From contig LR632930.1 of NCBI GenBank assembly GCA_902167325.1, positions 5,456,001 to 5,520,000 on the forward strand: 64,000 bases of DNA, given 5' to 3'. A program made the position numbers and the translations under genes. Position 1 is the stretch's first letter; each line of letters starts with the position of its first letter. This document shows positions 53,531 to 61,966 of this stretch, piece after piece. Below the pieces are notes generated by a model that was given only the letters and a program-made list of their open reading frames with translations, was not told the DNA's origin and made no database searches. The stretch comes from Chitinophaga pinensis (lineage in GTDB: Bacteria > Bacteroidota > Bacteroidia > Chitinophagales > Chitinophagaceae).

Positions 53531-54257
53531 AATCTTCTTTCTTTTTAGGGGAAATGGCTACCATGGCACCATCGCTCATAATAGCGTAGCCACCGTCTGT
53601 TTTCACCCAGCGCTTTACATCCTTCAGGTTGATGATGTTGGAGTTATGGATACGGAAGAAGCCGTATTCCTGGAGGGTATTTTCATATTCCTTCAGGTTG
53701 CGGCTTACCATGATCTGGCGACCGTCTTTCAGGAAAAAGATGGTGTAAGGCCCTTTTGCTTCGAGACGTATGATGGTGGAAAGCGGCACGAAATCGACGC
53801 CTTCGGAGGTGGAGAGGCTGATGCAGAAATCGTCGCCGGAAGGGCGGGAAATGTTCTTTAAGAGGAGATCGAGGCGGTTATCATCTCCGGTATCTTCCAT
53901 TTGCCGGAGGGCTTTGTCTACGGCTTGCTGCAGCTCGTCGAACGCGATGGGCTTCAGCAGGTAATCGACTGCGGAAAACTTGATGGCGCGGATGGCATAG
54001 TGGTCGAATGCGGTGGTGAAGATGACATGAAACTTGTGGCCCGAGGCGCGTTGCAACACGTCAAACCCGGTGCCCGTTTGCATTTCAATATCGAGAAAAA
54101 CGAGTTGCGGGGAATGTGATGCTATCATCTGAACGGCTTCGTCTACATTAGACGCGGTGCCGGCAAGCTCCAGCTGGGGGCAGTGCTCGCGGACCATATT
54201 GGATAGAAACTCACGGCTCAGGATTTCATCCTCTACAATGAGCGCTTTGCATTTCAT
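53499..54257 (-). CDS. LytTR-family response regulator
   Basis: This 252-residue AlgR/LytT-type regulator has a receiver with Asp10 in the acidic pocket and phosphorylatable Asp56 ('LVFLDIEM'), then a LytTR DNA-binding domain ('LEAKGPYTIFFLKDGRQIMVSR', 'FFRIHNSNIINLKDVKRW'). The ATG at 54257 fits the receiver start; the frame stays open eight codons upstream. It is 39 bp downstream of its cognate-looking LytS-type kinase gene. It overlaps the 3' end of the hybrid kinase gene by 32 bp. Confidence 0.93.
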   Translation of the reverse strand: MKCKALIVEDEILSREFLSNMVREHCPQLELAGTASNVDEAVQMIASHSPQLVFLDIEMQTGTGFDVLQRASGHKFHVIFTTAFDHYAIRAIKFSAVDYLLKPIAFDELQQAVDKALRQMEDTGDDNRLDLLLKNISRPSGDDFCISLSTSEGVDFVPLSTIIRLEAKGPYTIFFLKDGRQIMVSRNLKEYENTLQEYGFFRIHNSNIINLKDVKRWVKTDGGYAIMSDGAMVAISPKKKEDFMLLMTKRTV

Positions 54258-54296
54258 ATAAGGGTTTTGAGGTGGCAACAAGATAGGATATTTTTC

Positions 54297-55046
54297 TTAG
54301 CGGATCGTGATGACGGCGGTGTTTTCGCGGCCGTTCCCTTCCACAGCCCGCCGGCTTACGAGCGTAACATGCTTATCGTGCAATGCATTGTATCTGCGGA
54401 TGCGTTCGTGCAGCATATCGGTATGCCCTTCTGCATCGCGTCCGAATGCACCGCTGATCCCGTTATCGGTTACTTCCATGCGTACACTGTTACCTTCCGG
54501 CTTCACCAGTACACTGATAAGTCCTTTCTCGGCATGGCCAAGGTGGAGTACACCTTTGTAGAGGGCTTCTTCCACCAGGTGGTGCGTCAGGAAAGGAGGT
54601 ATATCTTCCAGACCCGCATCACCCTCCAGCTGAATTTTGAAATCGAAGCGGTCGGGGAAACGGTATTGCTCCAGTAACAGATAGTCGCGCACCAGCTCTG
54701 TTTCGTCGTGCAGCTGGATGGTGGTTTCATCTCCAAACTGGATCATTTTACGGAGAAACGCCGAAAAACGCCCGATGTACTGAAGGGACGTTTTCTTATC
54801 ATCCAGGCTAATGAAATACTGAATGGAATTCAAGGAGTTGAAGAGAAAATGGGGGTTGAGCCTCGCCTGCAACATTTTCAATCCCAACAAACCCTCCATT
54901 CTCTCCAAATCAGCCCCTTGCTTGCGGAGCAGTTCTTTCTGAGTCCTCAATCTTTTACGCAGCCGGACCGTACATCCATACGATCTTACCCCCCACATGA
55001 TCAGTAACCCCGATGCAACTGCGCCGAATATCCAACCTGTAACCAT
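54297..55046 (-). CDS. LytS/YehU-type histidine kinase, possibly ATPase-impaired
   Basis: This 249-residue kinase has one N-terminal membrane helix, a coiled coil and the His_kinase domain motif 'ARLNPHFLFNSLNSIQYF' with phospho-acceptor His66. The following ATPase-like domain departs from consensus. The N-box, normally 'xxLVENAIxHG', reads 'HHLVEEALYKG' (Glu160 where Asn is expected, Lys164 for His). The G1 box, normally DNGxG, reads 'DNGIS' (Ser198). It is paired with the LytTR regulator downstream. It may be a weak kinase, a phosphatase or a partner for another kinase. Confidence 0.85.
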   Translation of the reverse strand: MVTGWIFGAVASGLLIMWGVRSYGCTVRLRKRLRTQKELLRKQGADLERMEGLLGLKMLQARLNPHFLFNSLNSIQYFISLDDKKTSLQYIGRFSAFLRKMIQFGDETTIQLHDETELVRDYLLLEQYRFPDRFDFKIQLEGDAGLEDIPPFLTHHLVEEALYKGVLHLGHAEKGLISVLVKPEGNSVRMEVTDNGISGAFGRDAEGHTDMLHERIRRYNALHDKHVTLVSRRAVEGNGRENTAVITIR

Positions 55047-55217
55047 AGAACTACTCCTCTGCTTTGAACAACGAAGTTGACGAAATAAACGGTTGTTTTA
55101 CAGGGGGAATTAACGGATGAGGCGTTTGGGTTAACGAATGGTAACCCGGGGGCAACCACTGCATTTACCCGCATAATTCCGTAGATTGTTCCTTATTGCT
55201 ATTTCTTATCGTTTTGT

Positions 55218-56201
55218 ATGCAACCACGCCGTGAATTTCTGAAGCGCGCAGGAATGGGTAGCCTTGCCACCCTGCTGCCATCACTCACCTTCGCCATTCC
55301 CCATTCTGCCGGTTATCGGAAGCCCCTTCGGATTGGGTTTATTACTGACCTGCATCACCTTCAGTTCGGGAAAAACGAAGAACAAAGGATGCAGGCTTTC
55401 ATGAATGCAGTAATGCAGGAAAAACCCGATTTCATCCTGCAGTGTGGTGACTTCTGCCGGCCAAAGGGATCTGACCGCATTATGGCCGAATGGGAGCGGT
55501 TTACCGGTCCCAAATACCACGTAATCGGCAATCATGACATGGATGTATGCGACAAAGCCACCATTATGACACTATGGGGTATGAAAAGCCGGTACTATTC
55601 CTTCGACACGGACGGTTTCCACTTCGTGGTGCTCGACCGCAATTACCTCCGCGACGGGAATGGCAATCTTGCCCATTACGATACGTCTAACTGGGGGCCT
55701 TTACCTGCGGAACAACGGTCTTTCACCGATCCGGAACAACTGGAATGGCTGAAACAGGATCTGGCAGAGGCTAAATATCCCACGATCGTGTTTATGCACC
55801 AACCTGTATTCCTCAGCGAATGGGCGAACGAGCTGGGCAATGCGGAAGATATTCTTTCCATTTTTGACCTGCATAACTATACTGCCCGCCAATCCGGCTC
55901 AAACGCCACTGTATGTGCAGTGTTTATGGGTCACGACCACGACGACCGGTATGGTGAACGCAACGGGGTGCACTATTTCATCATAAACAGTGCCTCCTAT
56001 GTTTATACCGATACCGGGGCACACTACTATAACGATTCCCTCTTCGCCTTTATCACGCTTGACCCGTCGGGGAAGCTTCACATTGAGGGGCGCAGCAGCA
56101 GTTATCCTGCTGGTACCCCGGAGAAGGTAATGGCGGTTTATCAGCCCCGTATCAGCGACCGGAGTATGCATATGTTTACACCAAAAAGTAAAAAAAGTTA
56201 A
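55218..56201 (+). CDS. Tat-exported metallophosphoesterase
   Basis: This 327-residue calcineurin-like phosphoesterase has a twin-arginine signal ('QPRREFLKRAGMGSLATLL'). Metal-binding motifs are 'GFITDLHHLQ' (Asp, His), 'ILQCGDFC' (Asp), 'VIGNHD' (Asn, His) and 'FMHQPVF', with 'FMGHDHDDRYG' as the final His pair. It probably cleaves phosphomono- or diesters in the periplasm, such as nucleotides, phospholipid headgroups or glycan phosphates. The gene has its own upstream region and no operon partner. Confidence 0.92.
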   Translation: MQPRREFLKRAGMGSLATLLPSLTFAIPHSAGYRKPLRIGFITDLHHLQFGKNEEQRMQAFMNAVMQEKPDFILQCGDFCRPKGSDRIMAEWERFTGPKYHVIGNHDMDVCDKATIMTLWGMKSRYYSFDTDGFHFVVLDRNYLRDGNGNLAHYDTSNWGPLPAEQRSFTDPEQLEWLKQDLAEAKYPTIVFMHQPVFLSEWANELGNAEDILSIFDLHNYTARQSGSNATVCAVFMGHDHDDRYGERNGVHYFIINSASYVYTDTGAHYYNDSLFAFITLDPSGKLHIEGRSSSYPAGTPEKVMAVYQPRISDRSMHMFTPKSKKS

Positions 56202-56272
56202 CAGCCCCTTTCGTGGGATAGGGTATTTGCCGGAGAATCGTATCTTACATGTGCATATTTTTATCCTATCCT

Positions 56273-57061
56273 ATGAAGAAGATCCTGCTCATTGCCCTGG
56301 GAGCCTTGTGCCATACCTATGCCTCCGCCCAGGATAACCTTTACCAGATCGCCGATTCCATTCGTTCGGAAGGCATATTACTCTACCAGCATCTGCAGAT
56401 CTGCAGAACAGGTGTTGAACTGCTGGAAGCCGATACCACCGGCCGTGTACAATTACAGGCCTCCGGTTTTCTCAGCTACCGCGATGGTAGCGGATATATG
56501 CTGATGATGCCGCACAGGGCATCCAGCAGTCGGCCCGTGATCACCAGCTACCGGTTCGACTCCACCCTCAACGCTCAAACTGCTCACAGGCAGGTTGGCA
56601 GGGAGATGACCACATATGAAGCAGAAGTATGGGAACTGTGGAAAATGGTGACACTCATGGTGCAGAAAGACCCGGGGTTCAAAAAGGTACGGGACACCTA
56701 CTTCATGGTAGTACCCATAATAGAAGGGGATTCGCGGAAAGTGTATGTTTTATCCGCCGCTACCCGGAGTAACTTCTTTGCACTGGGGAACGATTATCTC
56801 CTGCAATTTAACAGCGCATTTGAACTCGTTTCGAAACAACAATTCCATACCCATAACCTGATGACGCCATATGGCAGAAAATCGTCGGGGCATATCCATT
56901 CGGATAGCGCTCCATACATTTCTGCAACTGACGTCTGCGCCCTCATGTTGCATCCCAAAGCCTTTGCCCAGGAATCGCTAAAGGTGTATTCTCCCACATT
57001 TGTTTCCGAATGGAATTTCAGGGATAAAACACTCGACATCATCCCACGGATCTCCCAATAA
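56273..57061 (+). CDS. Secreted protein of unknown function
   Basis: This 262-residue protein has a clean signal peptide ('CHTYASAQ'). It has a mixed alpha/beta composition with 'GFLSYRDGSGYMLMMP' and 'YVLSAATRSNFFALGNDYLLQF'. The residues around 'QQFHTHNLM' and 'SSGHIHSDSAPYISATDVCAL' include several histidines and end in 'DVCALMLH', reminiscent of JAB/MPN-like metalloprotease spacing, but this is not convincing. The ATG at 56273 is preferred over an upstream in-frame ATG at 56249. Its function is not assigned. Confidence 0.7.
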   Translation: MKKILLIALGALCHTYASAQDNLYQIADSIRSEGILLYQHLQICRTGVELLEADTTGRVQLQASGFLSYRDGSGYMLMMPHRASSSRPVITSYRFDSTLNAQTAHRQVGREMTTYEAEVWELWKMVTLMVQKDPGFKKVRDTYFMVVPIIEGDSRKVYVLSAATRSNFFALGNDYLLQFNSAFELVSKQQFHTHNLMTPYGRKSSGHIHSDSAPYISATDVCALMLHPKAFAQESLKVYSPTFVSEWNFRDKTLDIIPRISQ

Positions 57062-57099
57062 AAAAGCAGGCAGACCGTAAATCGCAACGGCCTGCCTGC
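57061..57099 (-). terminator. Terminator of the second SusCD operon
   Basis: GCAGGCAGACCGT (57066-57078) pairs with ACGGCCTGCCTGC (57087-57099) with one mismatch. Read on the minus strand the hairpin is followed by TTTTT, just after the SusD stop. It also lies right after the plus-strand unknown gene. Confidence 0.8.
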
Positions 57100-57118
57100 A
57101 CCAAATACACGACAACAC

Positions 57119-58696
57119 CTAGTTCCAACTATTGGCGATATCGCTCGCCACATTGGGGTTCGTATCTTTCTCCTGCTGTGGTATAGGAAGCAGTACGTTT
57201 CTGTCGAGGAAAGTTTCTGCGCCATACTGATCCTTCAGTTCTGCATTCAGCACCTGCTTCAACAGGCCCCAGCGTAACAGGTCAAAATAGCGGCTTTGTT
57301 CACCAGACAGCTCAATGCGGCGCTCCCGCATGAGAATGTTCATAGCATTGGGCTTAGCACCCAGCGTTGTATACTGAAACGCAGCAACACGCTGGCGTAC
57401 CTGGTTGATGAAAGGCCTTCCTGCTTCCACATTATCTTCCTGAATATAAGTTTCCGCAAGCATCAGCAGCACATCCGCATAACGGATCACCAGGGAGTTG
57501 ATGCCGCTGGCGGGACCGCCATAGCTCTTTACTTCTTCATAATACTGGTACTTTCTCCAGCGGTAACCTCCCTGACTTTCTGCAAAGGGATATGCCTGCG
57601 TGCCTTCGGGGCACTGGTTGCAGTAATCGGTTTTACCGCCACTGGCAGCATTCCCGTAGAATACAGATTTGGCGCGGGGATCCACATATGGATTACCGGC
57701 TTCGTTCGTGTAACGGAAAGCACTCACCAATGCGTCAGACACAAACACGTTACGCCAGTCGTTGAATCCATATTCCTGTGCCCGGTCGCTATGCGTGGCT
57801 TTGTTACCCCATGTTTCCTGTCCACCGAAAACATAGTACTGGTTCCCTATCCCCCAATCTGTCCATTTCGCATGCATCACCTGGAACAGTATCTCGGGGT
57901 TAGACTGGTTATTCTGCGTAAACAGGTCGTCGTATTTTATGCTAAGCTGATACGTGTATGGCGCCTGCGTGAGCGGTAGCAGTACGGTTCTGGCATCCGC
58001 CCATTTTTTCTGGAACAGGTATACTTTACCCAGCAATGCAGCAGCGGCTCCTTTGTTAACACGGCCCAGATCATTGGATGCCTGATCTTTTGGCAATGGC
58101 AGATCAGTCACTGCCGCCTTGAGATCGTTCTCCACTGCGGTCCACAGCTCTGCGGCAGTATTACGTTTGGGATAGAGGTTGCTCATAGCCTCTGTATAGC
58201 TTGCGCGGAGCGGCGCGCGGCCCCACAGCATCACCAGATGCATATTGGCATACGCCCGCAGGAACTTCGCTTCTGCGATGTATTGCTTTTGCAATGCCTG
58301 ATCAGCCGGAGTGGCTGGCTGCCAAACGGTAGCCCGGTCGATCACCACATTGGCGCGGAGCACGAGGCGGTACATGGAAGCCCACAGGCTCGTTAAGATA
58401 CTGTTGGATGGCGTGAAGGTGAAATCAGACAGTGGCCTGATATCTCCCTGCAGCGGGGCATCTCTCTTTGCGTCGTTACCCATCAGATCGAAAATGAAAT
58501 AGTACTCGCGCGACCACATGCCATTATGCAACAGCACGGCGTAGGTGGCAATCACTGCTTCGTTCAGCTGTGCCGCTCCTGTGAAATAGTTATCATAGCC
58601 GTAGGCGCCGGGGTTTTCTACGTCCAGCTTCGACTTGCTGCACCCGAACCCGGTAAGCAGCAGCACGGCCAGTATGATGGAAAAACTTCTTTTCAT
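57119..58696 (-). CDS. SusD/RagB family outer-membrane lipoprotein (second locus)
   Basis: This 525-residue SusD-like lipoprotein has a leader with lipobox Cys19 ('LLTGFGCSK'). The family features are 'RQPFINQVRQRV'-type helices, 'LVIRYADVLLMLAETYIQED' and 'NILMRERRIELSGEQSRYFDLLRWG', and the closing 'DRNVLLPIPQQEKDTNPN'. It lies 25 bp after the SusC stop, in the same operon as a GH31 enzyme upstream. It probably captures an alpha-glycosidic oligosaccharide. Confidence 0.94.
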   Translation of the reverse strand: MKRSFSIILAVLLLTGFGCSKSKLDVENPGAYGYDNYFTGAAQLNEAVIATYAVLLHNGMWSREYYFIFDLMGNDAKRDAPLQGDIRPLSDFTFTPSNSILTSLWASMYRLVLRANVVIDRATVWQPATPADQALQKQYIAEAKFLRAYANMHLVMLWGRAPLRASYTEAMSNLYPKRNTAAELWTAVENDLKAAVTDLPLPKDQASNDLGRVNKGAAAALLGKVYLFQKKWADARTVLLPLTQAPYTYQLSIKYDDLFTQNNQSNPEILFQVMHAKWTDWGIGNQYYVFGGQETWGNKATHSDRAQEYGFNDWRNVFVSDALVSAFRYTNEAGNPYVDPRAKSVFYGNAASGGKTDYCNQCPEGTQAYPFAESQGGYRWRKYQYYEEVKSYGGPASGINSLVIRYADVLLMLAETYIQEDNVEAGRPFINQVRQRVAAFQYTTLGAKPNAMNILMRERRIELSGEQSRYFDLLRWGLLKQVLNAELKDQYGAETFLDRNVLLPIPQQEKDTNPNVASDIANSWN

Positions 58697-58721
58697 GATT
58701 CAAAGGTTTCTTGTGATGGAA

Positions 58722-61700
58722 TTAAAGTCCTACCTGCAATCCGAACAATACGGTTTTGGGCTGGCCCAGTTGTCCGCGGTCTATACCACGGGCAAAAATA
58801 AAGTTGGAGCCGGCCGGCGTGCTGATCTCAGGATCGTACCCGCTGTAGGATGTGAGCGTGATGAGGTTCTCTCCCGAAACATACAGGCGCAGGCTGCTTA
58901 CCACACCTTTACTGAAGCTGTTCAGGAAGCTGCGTGGGAAAGTGTAACCGAGTGTGAGCATCCGTACACGCATGTAATCGCCCTTTTCGGTATAAAAATC
59001 CGAAGGCTGCAGGTTGGCACTTTGGTTTTGCCCGGCGCGGGGATATTGGGCTACATCCCCATCCTTCCGCCAGCGTTGCAACATTTCAGTACTCACGTTA
59101 TGGAGTGCAGCAGTACCGAGCAACACATAATTCTGCTCTTTATACAGCATTACGCCAGATACACCAGCAATGGCCGCATTGAAGTCGAAATTCCCGTAGC
59201 CCAGGCTCACCGTTGCACCATACACGAATTTGGGAATGGGATTCCCCAGCACCGTCATATCGTTATCATCGATGATGCCGTTGCCATTGATGTCTCTGAA
59301 AATGAAATCGCCGGGTTTAAGGCCCGCCTGAAATACAGCCGCGGGATCGTTGGTTGCTTTACGGGCTATCTCATTATACCTGTCTATGTCCGCCTGATTA
59401 ACCGCCACATGATCTACCAGCCTGCCGTAGAACGAACCAATGGGGTAACCCTTCGCGGTGTAAGTAGCGGCGCTGTTCTGGTTAAATGCTCCATCGCGGA
59501 TAGGTGCGGCAAATTCATTACCCAGCGAATGCACGATATTTTTGTTGTAACCTCCGTTTACGCCGATGCTGTAAGTAAATCCACCCGCAGTTTTACTCCG
59601 GTAATTAATGGCTGCTTCCACACCGGTATTCTGTGCTGAGGCCGCGTTGCTGGCAAGGGTAGGACTGCCGGTAACACCTCCTGCCCCTGTTGAATTAGGG
59701 ATAGGGACGTTTACCAGCAGGTCATTGTTCTTCCGTTTGTACCAGTCGAACGTAACTCCAAGGGTATTATTAAACATGCTGAGGTCGAAGCCTGCATTCG
59801 TCTGCACGGTTTCCTCCCATTTCAGGTTGGGATTAGGGATGGAATTAACAGTGGTGCCGGAGAACCAGCCTTCACCCGGACCGAAGCTGTAAATCAGGTT
59901 ACCGGTAGGACTGCCGCTGTATGTGAGCGGCGAAGTCTGGAATGCGCCGATGTTGTTATTACCTGTTTTACCCCAGCTCACGCGTACTTTCAGGTCGGAG
60001 ATAAAAGCCGCCTGTTTCATGAACTCTTCATTGGATACGTTCCATGCTAAACCAATGCCTGGGAAATTACCGAACTTATTCGCCGGACCGAATACGGATG
60101 AACCATCTCTCCGGATGCTGGCAGTGAGGATATAGCGGTCGTTGAAATTATACACGAGGCGCCCGAAGTAAGAAATGCCGACGTTGTTGTTGCCATATCC
60201 CGCATTTGCGCCGGTCACTGTGTTGGTAAGTGCTACGGAAATATTACGCACCTGATCATTGGCAATGCCAGTGCCCTGTGCACGCAGGAAAGAACTGCGG
60301 CCACGGTCTTTGTAAGAATTACCAACCGTTACTTCCACATTATGTTTTCCAAAGCCCTGGTTCCAGGTAGCATAGTTTTCCAGCAGGTACCAGTTAAAAC
60401 TGGAATGCGATTCTGTGGCGGAACGGCCAGTAGAGAGATCGTTCCCGTCAATGAAAGGCAGCTGATAATCGCTGGTGTTGTTACCTCCGTAAGACAATGC
60501 GATCTGCGAACGCACCCGCAGTGATTTTATGGGCCTGATCTCCCCGAAAAACTGAGGATAAAGCAGGTAGTTGCGGTTTACACTTTCCTTAGTATAAATG
60601 GGTGCCAGCGGGTTACCGGCATTGCTCAGGTCTTTCACATTCGTGGCAGCCGTGAAGCCACCCAGCCGGGAGGGATCATAAATATCGAAATATGGTGGCA
60701 TATAAAGTGCGGCCGTGAGGTCGGCAGAGTTGCCGGTGTTTTTGAGGAACTGTGCGTTCAGGGATTGTCCGAAACGGAAAATACCGATCCGCTCTTCCAG
60801 CCCGATACGAAAGTTGGCAGCGCGGTAACGGTAGTTTTGTACAACGGATTCCTGGTTGATGTAACCTGCAGAGAAATTATACAACACATGATCCGTTCCG
60901 CCATTAACACTCACAGCATTGTTAGAGAGCATACCGGTACGGAAGATGGCATCCTGCCAGTCGGTACGTGTAACATCGATATCCGGACTATTGAATTTAG
61001 CCGGAAGCGTGGCACTTTGAGCCGCAGCGTAATCCTTTGCCAGCTCGTGGTATTGCTGCGCATTCAGTACATCCAGCTTTTTACCTCTTCTGGCAAAGCC
61101 CCACTGCGTGGTGAAAGTAACCCTTGGCGCACCGGACTTAGCTTTCTTAGTGGTTACCAGCACTACCCCGTTGGCAGCCGCGGCACCGTATATGGCCGTA
61201 GATGCCGCATCTTTCAGGATAGTAATGCTTTCGATATCCTGCGGGTTAATGGCATTGAAAAGTCCTGCATCACCCTGGATACCATCGATCACATAGAGGG
61301 GGCTTACGTTGGTGAAGGAACCTACTCCGCGGATGACGATATTGGCGCCACTACCTGGCGTACCGCTGGTGTTCACCACCTGTACACCGGTGGCCTTGCC
61401 TGCGAGGAGCTGGCTGGGCGTGGTTGCAGAGTTATTACCAAAATCCTTGCTGGAAATGGTGTTGATAGCACCGGTCACATCTTTCTTACGTGCTGTACCA
61501 TATCCTATCACCACCACTTCACTCAGATCCTGATTAACTTTCAGGATTACATCAAGGTGGTGCTGATCCCCAACGGCGACCGATTGCGGGATAAACCCTA
61601 CGTATGATATGTTGAGCCTGGCATTTGAGCCAACAGTAATGGCGAAGTTGCCCTGCCCGTCAGAAAACACACCGTTGGTGGTACCCGCTTCCTGAATAGA

Positions 61701-61874
61701 GGCGGATACCAATGACTTGCCGCTTTCGTCTGTTACACGGCCGGTAACTTTCACCTGTGCCATGGCAGTCAATCCGCTTAGCAGGCACAAACAGCACATT
61801 ATTGGAAATACGACGGCTTTCCGGAACACGGATTGCCTTGCTTTCAAGGGTATTTTTTGTTGCATGTTTTTCAT
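58722..61874 (-). CDS. SusC/RagA family TonB-dependent transporter (second locus)
   Basis: This 1050-residue SusC homologue has a signal peptide ending 'LTAMAQ', then a carboxypeptidase-regulatory-like domain ('VTDESGKSLVSASIQEAG'), the TonB-box-like 'DLSEVVVIGYGTARKKD', a plug with 'LYVIDGIQGD' and 'ILKDAASTAIYGAAAANGVVLV', and a barrel with a terminal 'TVLFGLQVGL'. ATG 61865 is an alternative start three codons in. It lies 92 bp after the GH31 gene's stop and is followed by SusD. Confidence 0.95.
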   Translation of the reverse strand: MKNMQQKIPLKARQSVFRKAVVFPIMCCLCLLSGLTAMAQVKVTGRVTDESGKSLVSASIQEAGTTNGVFSDGQGNFAITVGSNARLNISYVGFIPQSVAVGDQHHLDVILKVNQDLSEVVVIGYGTARKKDVTGAINTISSKDFGNNSATTPSQLLAGKATGVQVVNTSGTPGSGANIVIRGVGSFTNVSPLYVIDGIQGDAGLFNAINPQDIESITILKDAASTAIYGAAAANGVVLVTTKKAKSGAPRVTFTTQWGFARRGKKLDVLNAQQYHELAKDYAAAQSATLPAKFNSPDIDVTRTDWQDAIFRTGMLSNNAVSVNGGTDHVLYNFSAGYINQESVVQNYRYRAANFRIGLEERIGIFRFGQSLNAQFLKNTGNSADLTAALYMPPYFDIYDPSRLGGFTAATNVKDLSNAGNPLAPIYTKESVNRNYLLYPQFFGEIRPIKSLRVRSQIALSYGGNNTSDYQLPFIDGNDLSTGRSATESHSSFNWYLLENYATWNQGFGKHNVEVTVGNSYKDRGRSSFLRAQGTGIANDQVRNISVALTNTVTGANAGYGNNNVGISYFGRLVYNFNDRYILTASIRRDGSSVFGPANKFGNFPGIGLAWNVSNEEFMKQAAFISDLKVRVSWGKTGNNNIGAFQTSPLTYSGSPTGNLIYSFGPGEGWFSGTTVNSIPNPNLKWEETVQTNAGFDLSMFNNTLGVTFDWYKRKNNDLLVNVPIPNSTGAGGVTGSPTLASNAASAQNTGVEAAINYRSKTAGGFTYSIGVNGGYNKNIVHSLGNEFAAPIRDGAFNQNSAATYTAKGYPIGSFYGRLVDHVAVNQADIDRYNEIARKATNDPAAVFQAGLKPGDFIFRDINGNGIIDDNDMTVLGNPIPKFVYGATVSLGYGNFDFNAAIAGVSGVMLYKEQNYVLLGTAALHNVSTEMLQRWRKDGDVAQYPRAGQNQSANLQPSDFYTEKGDYMRVRMLTLGYTFPRSFLNSFSKGVVSSLRLYVSGENLITLTSYSGYDPEISTPAGSNFIFARGIDRGQLGQPKTVLFGLQVGL

Positions 61875-61966
61875 TTTAAATGGAATTGTGGAATGATGAT
61901 CAGTCTGTGGAAATAATGGCTACGTGGTGTTTAACGGTGAATCTACATGTGTCATAAGCCGACTTT

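Noticed and set aside
56273..57061. JAB/MPN metalloprotease call from the histidine-rich 'GHIHSDSAPYISATD' region
   Set aside because: The resemblance to the HxH-x7-S-x2-D motif is suggestive, since 'HIHSDSAPYISATD' has the right spacing, but the rest of the fold and the upstream glutamate could not be confirmed, so it is left unassigned.
60765..61607. 280-codon plus-strand open frame
   Set aside because: It is antisense to the plug domain of the second SusC; no family resemblance.
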